Source of the DNA: Granulicatella sp041433555
GTDB taxonomy: Bacteria; Bacillota; Bacilli; Lactobacillales; Aerococcaceae
Length of the DNA: 25,246 bases
Assembly: GCF_041433555.1 (NCBI RefSeq)
Contig: NZ_JAPWBR010000026.1
Span: 1 to 25,246 of the forward strand
Reading direction: 5' to 3'
Positions 15,843 through 23,478 of this stretch are shown in pieces. The position numbers and the translations under genes were made by a program. The notes below the pieces were generated by a model. That model was not told the DNA's origin and ran no database searches. It saw only the letters and a list, made by a program, of their open reading frames with translations. How positions within the stretch are numbered: position 1 is the stretch's first letter; each line of letters starts with the position of its first letter.

Positions 15843-15874
15843 TAGTTTATCTCCCATCGCTGAAGGGAAAAGGT
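15843..15874 (+). repeat. 32-bp direct repeat, copy 2
   Basis: Second copy, 112 bp downstream of the first, just before the ROK-kinase terminator. The 80 bp between the two copies hold no gene that I can see. Confidence 0.85.
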
Positions 15875-15883
15875 GCAAAAAAT

Positions 15884-15907
15884 AAAAAACGCTAGGACAA
15901 TCCTAGC
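15884..15907 (-). terminator. ROK-kinase terminator
   Basis: Minus strand GCTAGGA, loop TTG, TCCTAGC, preceding a T-run opposite 15884-15889. It lies 15 nt after the stop codon. Confidence 0.85.
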
Positions 15908-15922
15908 ATTTTCTATCTTTTG

Positions 15923-16813
15923 CTATTCTATAACGAGCAGGCCGGCACCAATGATTCCATTATCCCCCTTAATGGTTGATGCTTGGATATGCTCCAGAAT
16001 ATGTTTTTGTTCGTGATGAAGGAGTTCTGCTAACTCTTCTTTCACGAGTTCTATAAAGTCTGGGTTGTAGTTTGAAACACTACCTCCGAACACAATGGTT
16101 TTTGGATCTAGTAAGCAGACCATCCCATGAAGAACACTTGCTAATCCCATAGCTGTTTCTTCGATGATACGGCGAGCTGCCTCCTCACCATTGCGCCATT
16201 TATCAAAGATGTCCTTCGTTGTCAATGTCTCGTCTTCGTAAATTTCGCGCCCTGTACGCTCGATTCCGACACCCGAGCAAGCCACTTCTAACGCTTCGAG
16301 ACATTCAAAGTAAGGTACTTTGACAAACCCAATTTCGCCTGAGAACCCTTCCCCGCGTAAGATTGTATTGTTGACGATGTTGGTGGCTGCGATTCCTGTT
16401 GATACCGTTACGTATCCAAACATGTCTGTAGGTTTTAGATTGAGCATTCGATATTCCGCATAAGCCGCTACTTTTACGTCATTATCGATTTTCACCGGTA
16501 TGTCTCCGTACGTTTCCTTCAATCTTTCTACAATTGGAAAATTAGCCCAAGGTATATTATTTTGGAAAATCGCTACCCCGTTTTCCACGTCTACCTTCCC
16601 TGGTAATCCAACACCAATCCCATACGTATCTTGAATGCGTAAATCATTATCATTGAGCACTTTATCCACCAGTTGGACCACACCCTGATACAAACTTTCG
16701 GCACTCGCTGTTTGGCTTGGGCTTTGAGAACGACTAACGATCTCCCCATTCTCGTTAATCAACGCAACCGCTACCTTCGTTCCCCCAATATCAATACCAA
16801 CCGCGACTTTCAT
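15923..16813 (-). CDS. ROK-family sugar kinase (glucokinase-like), zinc motif absent
   Basis: 296 residues from ATG at 16813, chosen because GGAGGG lies 6 nt upstream; an earlier ATG at 16831 precedes that ribosome site. The phosphate-binding loop is DIGGTK (8-13) and the catalytic Asp112 lies in KIDNDVKVAAYAE. A second ATP-binding region is near the C-terminus (TIVFGGSVS). ROK enzymes normally carry GEIGH and CxCGxxGCxE, which bind zinc and help hold the sugar. Here the first is GEIGF (Phe163) and the second reads FECLEALEVACSG, so the ligands are missing. The substrate cannot be named: glucose, another hexose or an amino sugar are possible. It is a single gene with its own terminator. Confidence 0.85.
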   Translation of the reverse strand: MKVAVGIDIGGTKVAVALINENGEIVSRSQSPSQTASAESLYQGVVQLVDKVLNDNDLRIQDTYGIGVGLPGKVDVENGVAIFQNNIPWANFPIVERLKETYGDIPVKIDNDVKVAAYAEYRMLNLKPTDMFGYVTVSTGIAATNIVNNTILRGEGFSGEIGFVKVPYFECLEALEVACSGVGIERTGREIYEDETLTTKDIFDKWRNGEEAARRIIEETAMGLASVLHGMVCLLDPKTIVFGGSVSNYNPDFIELVKEELAELLHHEQKHILEHIQASTIKGDNGIIGAGLLVIE

Positions 16814-16927
16814 CAAAATCCCTCCGTTCATTATGATTTCGCTTTCATAATTAGTTTACACCGAAAATCGCTTCCTGGCTTTCCCTATCTTGTTCTATAC
16901 TATAACTATTTTGCTGTCTTTCATTCA

Positions 16928-16965
16928 GTTTGAAAAATGATAACTGTTTTGATAGCCGTTTTGTC
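16928..16965 (+). repeat. Extra copy of the left arm of element E
   Basis: GTTTGAAAAATGATAAC, six bases, GATAGCCGTTT matches the complement of the right arm of element E (17252-17292) better than the adjacent left arm (17089-17127) does. Two alternative partners therefore exist for one arm. Confidence 0.65.
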
Positions 16966-17015
16966 GTCTTTTCCTAACCACCTCTCTTTCTCATCACTCT
17001 CTCCCCCTTCATTAG

Positions 17016-17375
17016 CAAAAATTTGGTTGTTCAATCATTAAGGATAAGAAACCGCGCTTGTTTTATAGAAATTAATGATGAATTCACATTGAAAAATGAT
17101 AACCGAAGATAGCCGTTATAGTGGAATGAGTGATGGGGAATAGCATCGAATGTGAATTAGAGGGAGTTGCGAATTCTTTCGCTACTCCCTCTTTGAAGCT
17201 TCGAAGACCGAGAGACCTTAGGCTCGAGGCGGTGCCCCATCACAAAATCCACTATGTCCAAACGGCTATCAATCAGGTTATCATTTTTCAAACCACCTCA
17301 TTAAATAGTTACTCTATATAAAACAAGCGCTGTTTCTTATCCCTTCAACCTACGGTTGAAAACCATCAATTTTTG
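17016..17375 (+). repeat. Structured palindromic repeat, copy E, about 360 nt
   Basis: The core at 17130-17243 has a 9-bp perfect closing stem GTGATGGGG/CCCCATCAC, inner stem ATCGAA/TTCGAA, hairpin AGAGGGAGT/ACTCCCTCT and a second hairpin with apex GAGACCTTAGGCTC. Outside it, imperfect arms of over 100 nt pair (TGAAAAATGATAACC with GGTTATCATTTTTCA; GGATAAGAAACCGCGCTTG with CAAGCGCTGTTTCTTATCC). It fills the gap between eno and the ROK gene. Confidence 0.8.
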
Positions 17376-17378
17376 CAC

Positions 17379-17412
17379 AAAAAAGGAGGGGAAGCAAATC
17401 TGCTTCCCCTCC
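17379..17412 (-). terminator. eno terminator
   Basis: 12-bp perfect stem GGAGGGGAAGCA/TGCTTCCCCTCC (17385-17396 with 17401-17412) and a run of six Us on the minus strand. It ends the glycolytic cluster. Confidence 0.95.
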
Positions 17413-17426
17413 CTAATTCCTAGGAA

Positions 17427-18728
17427 TTATTTGTTTTTCAAGTTGTAGAACGCTGATAGACCTTGGTAAACAGCTAAGTCACCTAATTGATCTTCAATAC
17501 GTAATAATTGGTTGTATTTAGCAATACGGTCTGTACGGCTTAATGAACCAGTCTTGATTTGTCCAGCGTTTGTTGCAACTGCGATGTCAGCAATTGTAGC
17601 ATCTTCAGTTTCACCAGAACGGTGTGAAACAACTGCAGTGTAACCAGCTTTTTGAGCCATTTCGATTGCGTTGAATGTTTCAGTTAAAGTACCGATTTGG
17701 TTAACTTTGATTAAGATTGAGTTTGCAATACCTTGTTCGATACCACGAGATAAGATTTCAGTGTTAGTTACGAATAAGTCGTCACCAACTAATTGAACTT
17801 TACCGCCTAAGCGTTCAGTTAATAATTTCCATCCATCCCAGTCGTTTTCGTCACAGCCGTCTTCGATTGTGATGATTGGGTATTTTTCAACTAATTCTGC
17901 TAAGTATTCAACTTGTTCAGCTGGAGTACGTTTAGCACCTTTTTCACCTTCGAAGATTGTGTAGTCATATACGCCATCTTTGAAGAATTCAGATGAAGCA
18001 CAGTCAAATCCTAAGTAAACATCTTTACCTGGTTCTAGACCTACTTTTCTGATTGCTGCTAAGATTGTTTCTACAGCATCTTCAGTTCCTTCGAATGTTG
18101 GAGCGAAACCACCTTCGTCACCTACTGCAGTTACTAAACCGCGGTCGTGTAAGATACCTTTCAATGCGTGGAATACTTCAGCACCCCAACGTAAAGCTTC
18201 TTTGAATGAAGGAGCACCAACAGGTAAGATCATGAACTCTTGGAATGCGATTGGAGCATCTGAGTGAGATCCACCGTTAACGATGTTCATCATTGGTGTT
18301 GGTAATACTTTAGTGTTGAATCCGCCTAAGTATTGGTATAAAGGTTGATCTAAGTAGTCAGCAGCTGCGCGTGCTACAGCGATAGATACGCCTAAGATTG
18401 CGTTAGCTCCTAATTTACCTTTGTTTGGAGTACCATCTAATTCGATCATTAATTTGTCGATCGCCATTTGTTCACGAACATCGTAACCTAAGATAGCTTC
18501 AGCGATAATGTTGTTTACATTGTCAACTGCTTTTTGAACTCCTTTTCCTGAGTAACGAGATTTGTCGCCGTCACGTAATTCAACTGCTTCGTATTCACCA
18601 GTTGAAGCTCCTGAAGGAACCATACCGCGTCCGAACGCTCCGCTTTCTGTGTAAACTTCAACTTCGATAGTTGGGTTCCCACGTGAGTCTAGTACTTCTC
18701 TTGCTAATACATCTGTAATAAATGGCAT
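17427..18728 (-). CDS. eno: Enolase
   Basis: 433 residues, standard length. It converts 2-phosphoglycerate to phosphoenolpyruvate with two Mg ions. The N-terminus (ITDVLAREVLDSRGNPTIEV), the metal-binding acidic sites (GFDCASSEF, TIEDGCDENDW, LVGDDLFVTN) and the C-terminal ILIKVNQIGTLTET and SHRSGETEDATIADIAVA signatures are all intact. The ATG follows AAAGGAG. It is the last gene of the glycolytic cluster, 86 bp after gpmI, and is followed by a strong terminator. In Gram-positive cocci enolase can also appear at the cell surface; nothing here shows that. Confidence 0.97.
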   Translation of the reverse strand: MPFITDVLAREVLDSRGNPTIEVEVYTESGAFGRGMVPSGASTGEYEAVELRDGDKSRYSGKGVQKAVDNVNNIIAEAILGYDVREQMAIDKLMIELDGTPNKGKLGANAILGVSIAVARAAADYLDQPLYQYLGGFNTKVLPTPMMNIVNGGSHSDAPIAFQEFMILPVGAPSFKEALRWGAEVFHALKGILHDRGLVTAVGDEGGFAPTFEGTEDAVETILAAIRKVGLEPGKDVYLGFDCASSEFFKDGVYDYTIFEGEKGAKRTPAEQVEYLAELVEKYPIITIEDGCDENDWDGWKLLTERLGGKVQLVGDDLFVTNTEILSRGIEQGIANSILIKVNQIGTLTETFNAIEMAQKAGYTAVVSHRSGETEDATIADIAVATNAGQIKTGSLSRTDRIAKYNQLLRIEDQLGDLAVYQGLSAFYNLKNK

Positions 18729-18770
18729 GATTTATTAACTCCTTTAATATTTATTTTGTACGTTATTATT

Positions 18771-18829
18771 TTAATCGAAAATCATCAGAGTTTCAACCTT
18801 TGGAAAGGGATTCTTTATTTTTCGATTAA
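18771..18829 (-). other. Hairpin between gpmI and eno that includes the gpmI 3' end
   Basis: A perfect 11-bp stem TTAATCGAAAA (18771-18781) / TTTTCGATTAA (18819-18829) has an inner CCTTT/AAAGG. The gpmI side includes its last codons and stop. No U-tract follows, so it is more likely an mRNA processing or stability element than a terminator. Confidence 0.55.
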
Positions 18830-20344
18830 TGATTCACCAGTCATTTCTTCTGGTTTTTCCACATTTAGTAAATCAAGCATAGTTGGAGCAACGTCTGCTA
18901 AACGTCCACCCTCGCGTAATGTTACACCTTTCTTCGTAACAATCACTGGTACTGGCACTGTTGTATGTGCAGTATGTGGTGTTCCTTCTGGTGTAATCAT
19001 TGTTTCTGAGTTACCGTGGTCAGCAAAGATAATTGCGCTACCGCCTTTTGCAAGGATGGCGTCAACAACTTTACCTAAGTTTTCATCCACTGCTTCAATC
19101 GCTTTGATTGTTGGTTCTAACATTCCTGAGTGTCCAACCATGTCTGGGTTCGCGAAGTTTAAGATGATGGCATCATTTTCATCATTGATGATTGAGTTGT
19201 ATAATGCATCTCCTACTTCGTAAGCACTCATTTCTGGTTTCAAGTCGTAAGTTGCAACCTTTGGAGAAGGAATTAAAATACGGTTTTCACCAGGGAATTC
19301 TTCGTTACGTCCACCATTCATGAAGAATGTTACGTGTGGATATTTTTCAGTTTCGGCAATACGTAATTGTGCAAGGCCTGCTTTAGATAACACTTCACCA
19401 AGAACGTTTGTCATTGGAATTGGGGGGAATGCAACTTCTGCATCCACGCTTGGGTTATATAAAGTCATTGTCACAAATTTAACGTTTGTAGCACGTGCAC
19501 CACGGTCAAAGTTAGTCCACTCTTTATCAGTGAACGCATTTGATAATTGGATTGCACGGTCAGGACGGAAGTTGAAGAAGATGATTGCATCGTTGTCTTC
19601 TACTTTTGCCACTGGTTTGCCATCTTTAACGATTACTGACGGAATAACGAATTCGTCTGTAACATCTTTAGCATAGCTATCTTCGATCACAGCTTGTGCG
19701 CTTTCGAATTGTGGTCCTTCGCTATGAGCGATTGCATCATAAGCTAATTTCACACGTTCCCAACGTTTGTCACGGTCCATTGCATAGTAACGACCTGAAA
19801 CTGTTGCGATTTCTCCAACGCCTACTTCAGCTAATTTGTCTTCTAAAGTTTTGATGTAAGAAGGACCAGCTTTAGGGTCTACGTCACGTCCATCCATGAA
19901 TGCATGAATGTACACTTTGTCGATTCCTTTTGCTTTAGCTGTTTCCACTAATGCTAATAAATGGTTGATATGGCTGTGTACCCCACCATCAGATAATAAT
20001 CCGAATAAGTGTAATGCTGAGCCATTTTCTTTTACGTGGTTAAATGCACCGTTTAATGCTGGGTTTGATTCGAATTCGCCTTCTTCGATTGCTTTGTCAA
20101 TACGAGTTAAGCTTTGGTAAACGATACGTCCAGCACCGATGTTTGTATGACCTACTTCTGAGTTCCCCATTTGGCCATCTGGTAGACCTACATCTAATCC
20201 AGAAGCTTTTAATGTTGTATGAGGGAATTCGTTATAATAACGATCAAAATTTGGTTTTTTTGCTTGTGCAACAGCATTACCTTCAACTTCTGGTCTCCAT
20301 CCGAAACCATCTAAGATAATGATTGCAACTGGTGATTTTGCCAT
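18815..20344 (-). CDS. gpmI: 2,3-bisphosphoglycerate-independent phosphoglycerate mutase
   Basis: 509 residues from ATG at 20344; the open frame continues upstream, but the family begins at MAKSPVAIIILDGFGWR and GGAGG lies about 10 nt upstream. It interconverts 3- and 2-phosphoglycerate with two Mn ions. The catalytic Ser62 lies in GQMGNSEVGHTNIGAGR, and metal ligands are in LDGFG and the C-terminal IIFADHGNSE and HTAHT regions. The start codon overlaps the tpiA stop (TAATG), so translation is coupled. Confidence 0.96.
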   Translation of the reverse strand: MAKSPVAIIILDGFGWRPEVEGNAVAQAKKPNFDRYYNEFPHTTLKASGLDVGLPDGQMGNSEVGHTNIGAGRIVYQSLTRIDKAIEEGEFESNPALNGAFNHVKENGSALHLFGLLSDGGVHSHINHLLALVETAKAKGIDKVYIHAFMDGRDVDPKAGPSYIKTLEDKLAEVGVGEIATVSGRYYAMDRDKRWERVKLAYDAIAHSEGPQFESAQAVIEDSYAKDVTDEFVIPSVIVKDGKPVAKVEDNDAIIFFNFRPDRAIQLSNAFTDKEWTNFDRGARATNVKFVTMTLYNPSVDAEVAFPPIPMTNVLGEVLSKAGLAQLRIAETEKYPHVTFFMNGGRNEEFPGENRILIPSPKVATYDLKPEMSAYEVGDALYNSIINDENDAIILNFANPDMVGHSGMLEPTIKAIEAVDENLGKVVDAILAKGGSAIIFADHGNSETMITPEGTPHTAHTTVPVPVIVTKKGVTLREGGRLADVAPTMLDLLNVEKPEEMTGESLIEK

Positions 20345-21099
20345 TATTTTACTGCCTCCAATAAAGCTAAGAATGAATCTGGTTGTAAGCTTGCTCCACC
20401 TACAAGAGCTCCGTCCACATCTGGACAAGCCATGTATTCAGCAATGTTTTCTGGTTTTACAGATCCACCGTATTGAACGCGAACTTTGTCAGCAACTTCT
20501 TGACCGAAGTCAGCTGCTACAACGTCACGAACAACTTTACACATTTTTTGAGCGTCATCTTGTGATGCTGATTTACCAGTTCCGATAGCCCAGATTGGTT
20601 CATAAGCAATCACTAATGATGATACTTGCTCGTTTGATAAACCTTTCAATGCTGCAGAAACTTGTCCGCCTACGAATTCAGAAGCTTTTCCTGCTTCGTA
20701 AGTTTCTAAAGTTTCACCACAACAAATGATTGGTGTTAAGCCGTTTCTGAAAATAGCATGTGCTTTTTTGTTGATATCTTCGTCAGTTTCGTGGAAATAC
20801 TCACGACGTTCTGAGTGGCCGATAACTACGTAGTGCACGCCCATTTCAGCTAATACTTTAGGTGAAGTTTCACCAGTGAAAGCACCAGCATCTTCGAAAT
20901 AGCAGTTTTCAGCAGCTACTTTTAATTCTGATCCTTTCGCATATTCTAATAAAGTTACTAAGTCAACTGCAGGAGCAGCAATAGCACTTTCTACGCGTTC
21001 GCCTGAAGGTAATTTACCAACAACAGCTTCCACAAAAGCTTGAGTTTCTTTTGGGTTTTTGTTCATTTTCCAGTTTCCGGCAATAATTGGTTTACGCAT
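20344..21099 (-). CDS. tpiA: Triosephosphate isomerase
   Basis: 251 residues from ATG at 21099, with AAAGGAG 11 nt upstream; the longer frame reaches into the pgk end and is not needed. Catalytic residues visible are Asn9/Lys11 (GNWKMN), His95 (IGHSERRE) and Glu167 (AYEPIWAIGTGK). Standard length. It interconverts dihydroxyacetone phosphate and glyceraldehyde 3-phosphate. It lies between pgk and gpmI with short gaps, as in the Bacillus gapA operon. Confidence 0.97.
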   Translation of the reverse strand: MRKPIIAGNWKMNKNPKETQAFVEAVVGKLPSGERVESAIAAPAVDLVTLLEYAKGSELKVAAENCYFEDAGAFTGETSPKVLAEMGVHYVVIGHSERREYFHETDEDINKKAHAIFRNGLTPIICCGETLETYEAGKASEFVGGQVSAALKGLSNEQVSSLVIAYEPIWAIGTGKSASQDDAQKMCKVVRDVVAADFGQEVADKVRVQYGGSVKPENIAEYMACPDVDGALVGGASLQPDSFLALLEAVK

Positions 21100-21130
21100 A
21101 TACACAACATCTCCTTTTAAATGTTTAAAA

Positions 21131-22321
21131 TTATTTATCACTGATAGCAGCAACACCTGGTAGTTCTTTACCTTCTAGATATTCTAGAGAAGCTCCACCA
21201 CCTGTTGAAATGTGAGTGAATTTGTCAGCGTATCCTAGTGAGATTGCAGCAGCAGCTGAGTCCCCACCACCGATGATTGTAGTTGCGCCGTCAAGGTTAG
21301 CGATGGCTTCACATACACCGATAGTTCCTTTAGCAAAGTTTGGTAATTCGAATACACCCATTGGTCCATTCCATACAACTGTTTTTGCATCTTTTAAGTA
21401 GCTTGCAAATAATTCAACTGTCTTAGGTCCGATATCTAAACCTTCTTGGTCTGCTGGGATAGCATCTGAAGCAACGATTGTAGCTACAGCGTCGTTAGAG
21501 AATTCTTTAGCAACAACGTTATCGATTGGTAATACTAATTTGTCGCCAGCTTTTTCCATAATTTCTTTCGCTAATTCAACGCGGTCTAATTCTAATAATG
21601 AAAGACCAACTTCACGTCCCATTGCTTTGAAGAACGTGTAAGCCATTCCTCCACCGATAAGAACTTTATCAGCTTTGTCTAATAAGCTGTTGATAACACC
21701 AATCTTATCTGAAACTTTCGCTCCACCTAAGATTGCCACGAATGGACGTTCTGGGTTATCTACTGCACCACCGATGAACTTGATTTCTTTTTCCATCAAG
21801 AATCCAGCAGCTGATTCTAATTGGCTAGCAATACCAACGTTTGAAGCATGCGCACGGTGAGCTGTACCGAATGCATCGTTAACGAATAAGTCGCCTAAAG
21901 AAGCCCAATATTTACCTAATTCAGGGTCGTTTTTAGATTCTTTCTTACCATCTAAATCTTCGAAACGAGTATTTTCGAATAATAAAACATCGCCATCTTT
22001 AAGAGCATTAATAGCAGCTTCTAACTTTTCTCCACGAGTTTCTGGAACGAAAGTCACTGGTTTTCCTAATAACTCAGATAAGCGTTCTGCAACTGGACGT
22101 AAGCTCAATTTAGCTTTGTCTTCTTCAGATTTCACTTTACCTAAGTGAGAGAATAAAATCACTTTAGCGTTGTGATCGATTAAATATTTGATTGTTGGCA
22201 ATGCTTGAACGATACGGTTATCGTCTGTAATCACGCCATCTTTCAAAGGAACGTTAAAGTCCACACGAACTAAAACTTTCTTTCCTTCCACTTGTAAGTC
22301 TGTAACGATTTTTTTAGCCAT
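21131..22321 (-). CDS. pgk: Phosphoglycerate kinase
   Basis: 396 residues from ATG at 22321, 7 nt after AGGAGG. The frame could extend to 22402, but that would start inside the hairpin following gapA. The N-terminal substrate loop VLVRVDFNVPL, the SHLGK turn, the hinge region and the C-terminal nucleotide motifs (VWNGPMGVFE, TIIGGGDSAAA) are intact. It makes ATP from 1,3-bisphosphoglycerate. It is the second enzyme gene of the operon, with a 125-bp gap to gapA that holds a hairpin. Confidence 0.97.
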   Translation of the reverse strand: MAKKIVTDLQVEGKKVLVRVDFNVPLKDGVITDDNRIVQALPTIKYLIDHNAKVILFSHLGKVKSEEDKAKLSLRPVAERLSELLGKPVTFVPETRGEKLEAAINALKDGDVLLFENTRFEDLDGKKESKNDPELGKYWASLGDLFVNDAFGTAHRAHASNVGIASQLESAAGFLMEKEIKFIGGAVDNPERPFVAILGGAKVSDKIGVINSLLDKADKVLIGGGMAYTFFKAMGREVGLSLLELDRVELAKEIMEKAGDKLVLPIDNVVAKEFSNDAVATIVASDAIPADQEGLDIGPKTVELFASYLKDAKTVVWNGPMGVFELPNFAKGTIGVCEAIANLDGATTIIGGGDSAAAAISLGYADKFTHISTGGGASLEYLEGKELPGVAAISDK

Positions 22322-22370
22322 AAAATAGCCTCCTACATTTTTATTTGGAGCGAGTGCATTACTCACATTA

Positions 22371-22409
22371 TGAAAACAGGGCGAGGAAGCGAATGCTTCC
22401 ATCGCCCTG
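22371..22409 (-). terminator. Strong hairpin between gapA and pgk, weak U-tract
   Basis: CAGGGCGA-GGAAGC (22377-22390) pairs with GCTTCC-ATCGCCCTG (22395-22409) around a GAAT loop. On the minus strand only four Us follow. It could be a partial terminator or a 3' stabiliser that leaves gapA mRNA more abundant than the downstream genes. Confidence 0.6.
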
Positions 22410-22446
22410 AGAAAATAGATACGATTAGCTAAATCTATAGTTTAAA

Positions 22447-23448
22447 TTATAGTTTTGCGAAGTATTGTAAAGTACGAACTAATTGTGCAGTGTATGACAT
22501 TTCGTTATCGTACCAAGCAACAGTTTTAACTAATTGTTTGTCGCCTACAGTCATTACTTTAGTTTGAGTAGCATCAAATAATGAACCATAAGTGATACCT
22601 ACGATATCAGAAGATACGATTGGATCTTCAGTGTATCCGTAAGATTCGTTAGCTAATTCTTTCATAGCTGCGTTGATTTCTTCAGCAGTAACTGGTTTTT
22701 CTAAAACTGTTACTAATTCAGTTAATGAACCTGTTGGAACAGGAACACGTTGAGCAGCTCCGTCTAATTTTCCGTTTAATTCTGGGATTACTAATCCGAT
22801 AGCTTTAGCAGCACCTGTTGTGTTAGGAACGATGTTAACTGCTGCAGCGCGAGCACGACGTAAGTCACCTTTAGCGTGAGGTGCGTCTAATGTGTTTTGG
22901 TCACCTGTGTAACCGTGGATTGTTGTCATTAAACCTTCAACGATACCGAATTTATCGTTTAATGCTTTAGCCATTGGAGCTAAGCAGTTTGTAGTACATG
23001 AAGCACCAGAGATAACAGTTTCTTTACCTGTTAAAATGTTGTGGTTTGTGTTGAATACAACTGTAGGAACGTCATTTCCACCAGGAGCAGAGATAACAAC
23101 GCGTTTAGCGCCACCTTTTAAGTGTAATTCAGCTTTTTCTTTAGAAGTGAAGAAACCAGTACATTCTAATACGATATCAACGCCTAGTTCACCCCATGGT
23201 AATTCTTCAGGATTACGGTTAGCAAGTACTTTAACTTCTTTACCGTTAACGCGGAAAGCTCCATCTAACACTTCAACTTCACCGTTGAAACGTCCTTGAG
23301 TTGAATCATATTTTAACAAGTGAGCTAATTGCTTAGCGTCTGTTAAGTCATTGATTGCAACAACTTCTAATCCTTCCACATCTTGAATACGACGGAATGC
23401 TAAACGACCGATACGTCCGAAACCGTTAATACCAACTTTAACTGTCAT
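22447..23448 (-). CDS. gapA: Glyceraldehyde-3-phosphate dehydrogenase
   Basis: 333 residues. The Rossmann start VGINGFGRIGRLAFRR binds NAD; the catalytic Cys151 lies in SGASCTTNCLAP and the helper His in TIHGYTGDQ. The NAD-preferring Asp (AINDLTD) indicates the glycolytic GapA type. AGGAGG precedes the ATG. It lies 30 bp after cggR. Confidence 0.97.
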   Translation of the reverse strand: MTVKVGINGFGRIGRLAFRRIQDVEGLEVVAINDLTDAKQLAHLLKYDSTQGRFNGEVEVLDGAFRVNGKEVKVLANRNPEELPWGELGVDIVLECTGFFTSKEKAELHLKGGAKRVVISAPGGNDVPTVVFNTNHNILTGKETVISGASCTTNCLAPMAKALNDKFGIVEGLMTTIHGYTGDQNTLDAPHAKGDLRRARAAAVNIVPNTTGAAKAIGLVIPELNGKLDGAAQRVPVPTGSLTELVTVLEKPVTAEEINAAMKELANESYGYTEDPIVSSDIVGITYGSLFDATQTKVMTVGDKQLVKTVAWYDNEMSYTAQLVRTLQYFAKL

Positions 23449-23478
23449 ATAGTTTTTCCTCCTAGGAATTTTTTATTT

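Noticed and set aside
935..17375. Elements A-E as a transposon or MITE family
   Set aside because: No transposase and no clear target-site duplications; arms differ between loci and copy flanking sequence in D. Mobility is possible but not shown, so they are listed as repeats.
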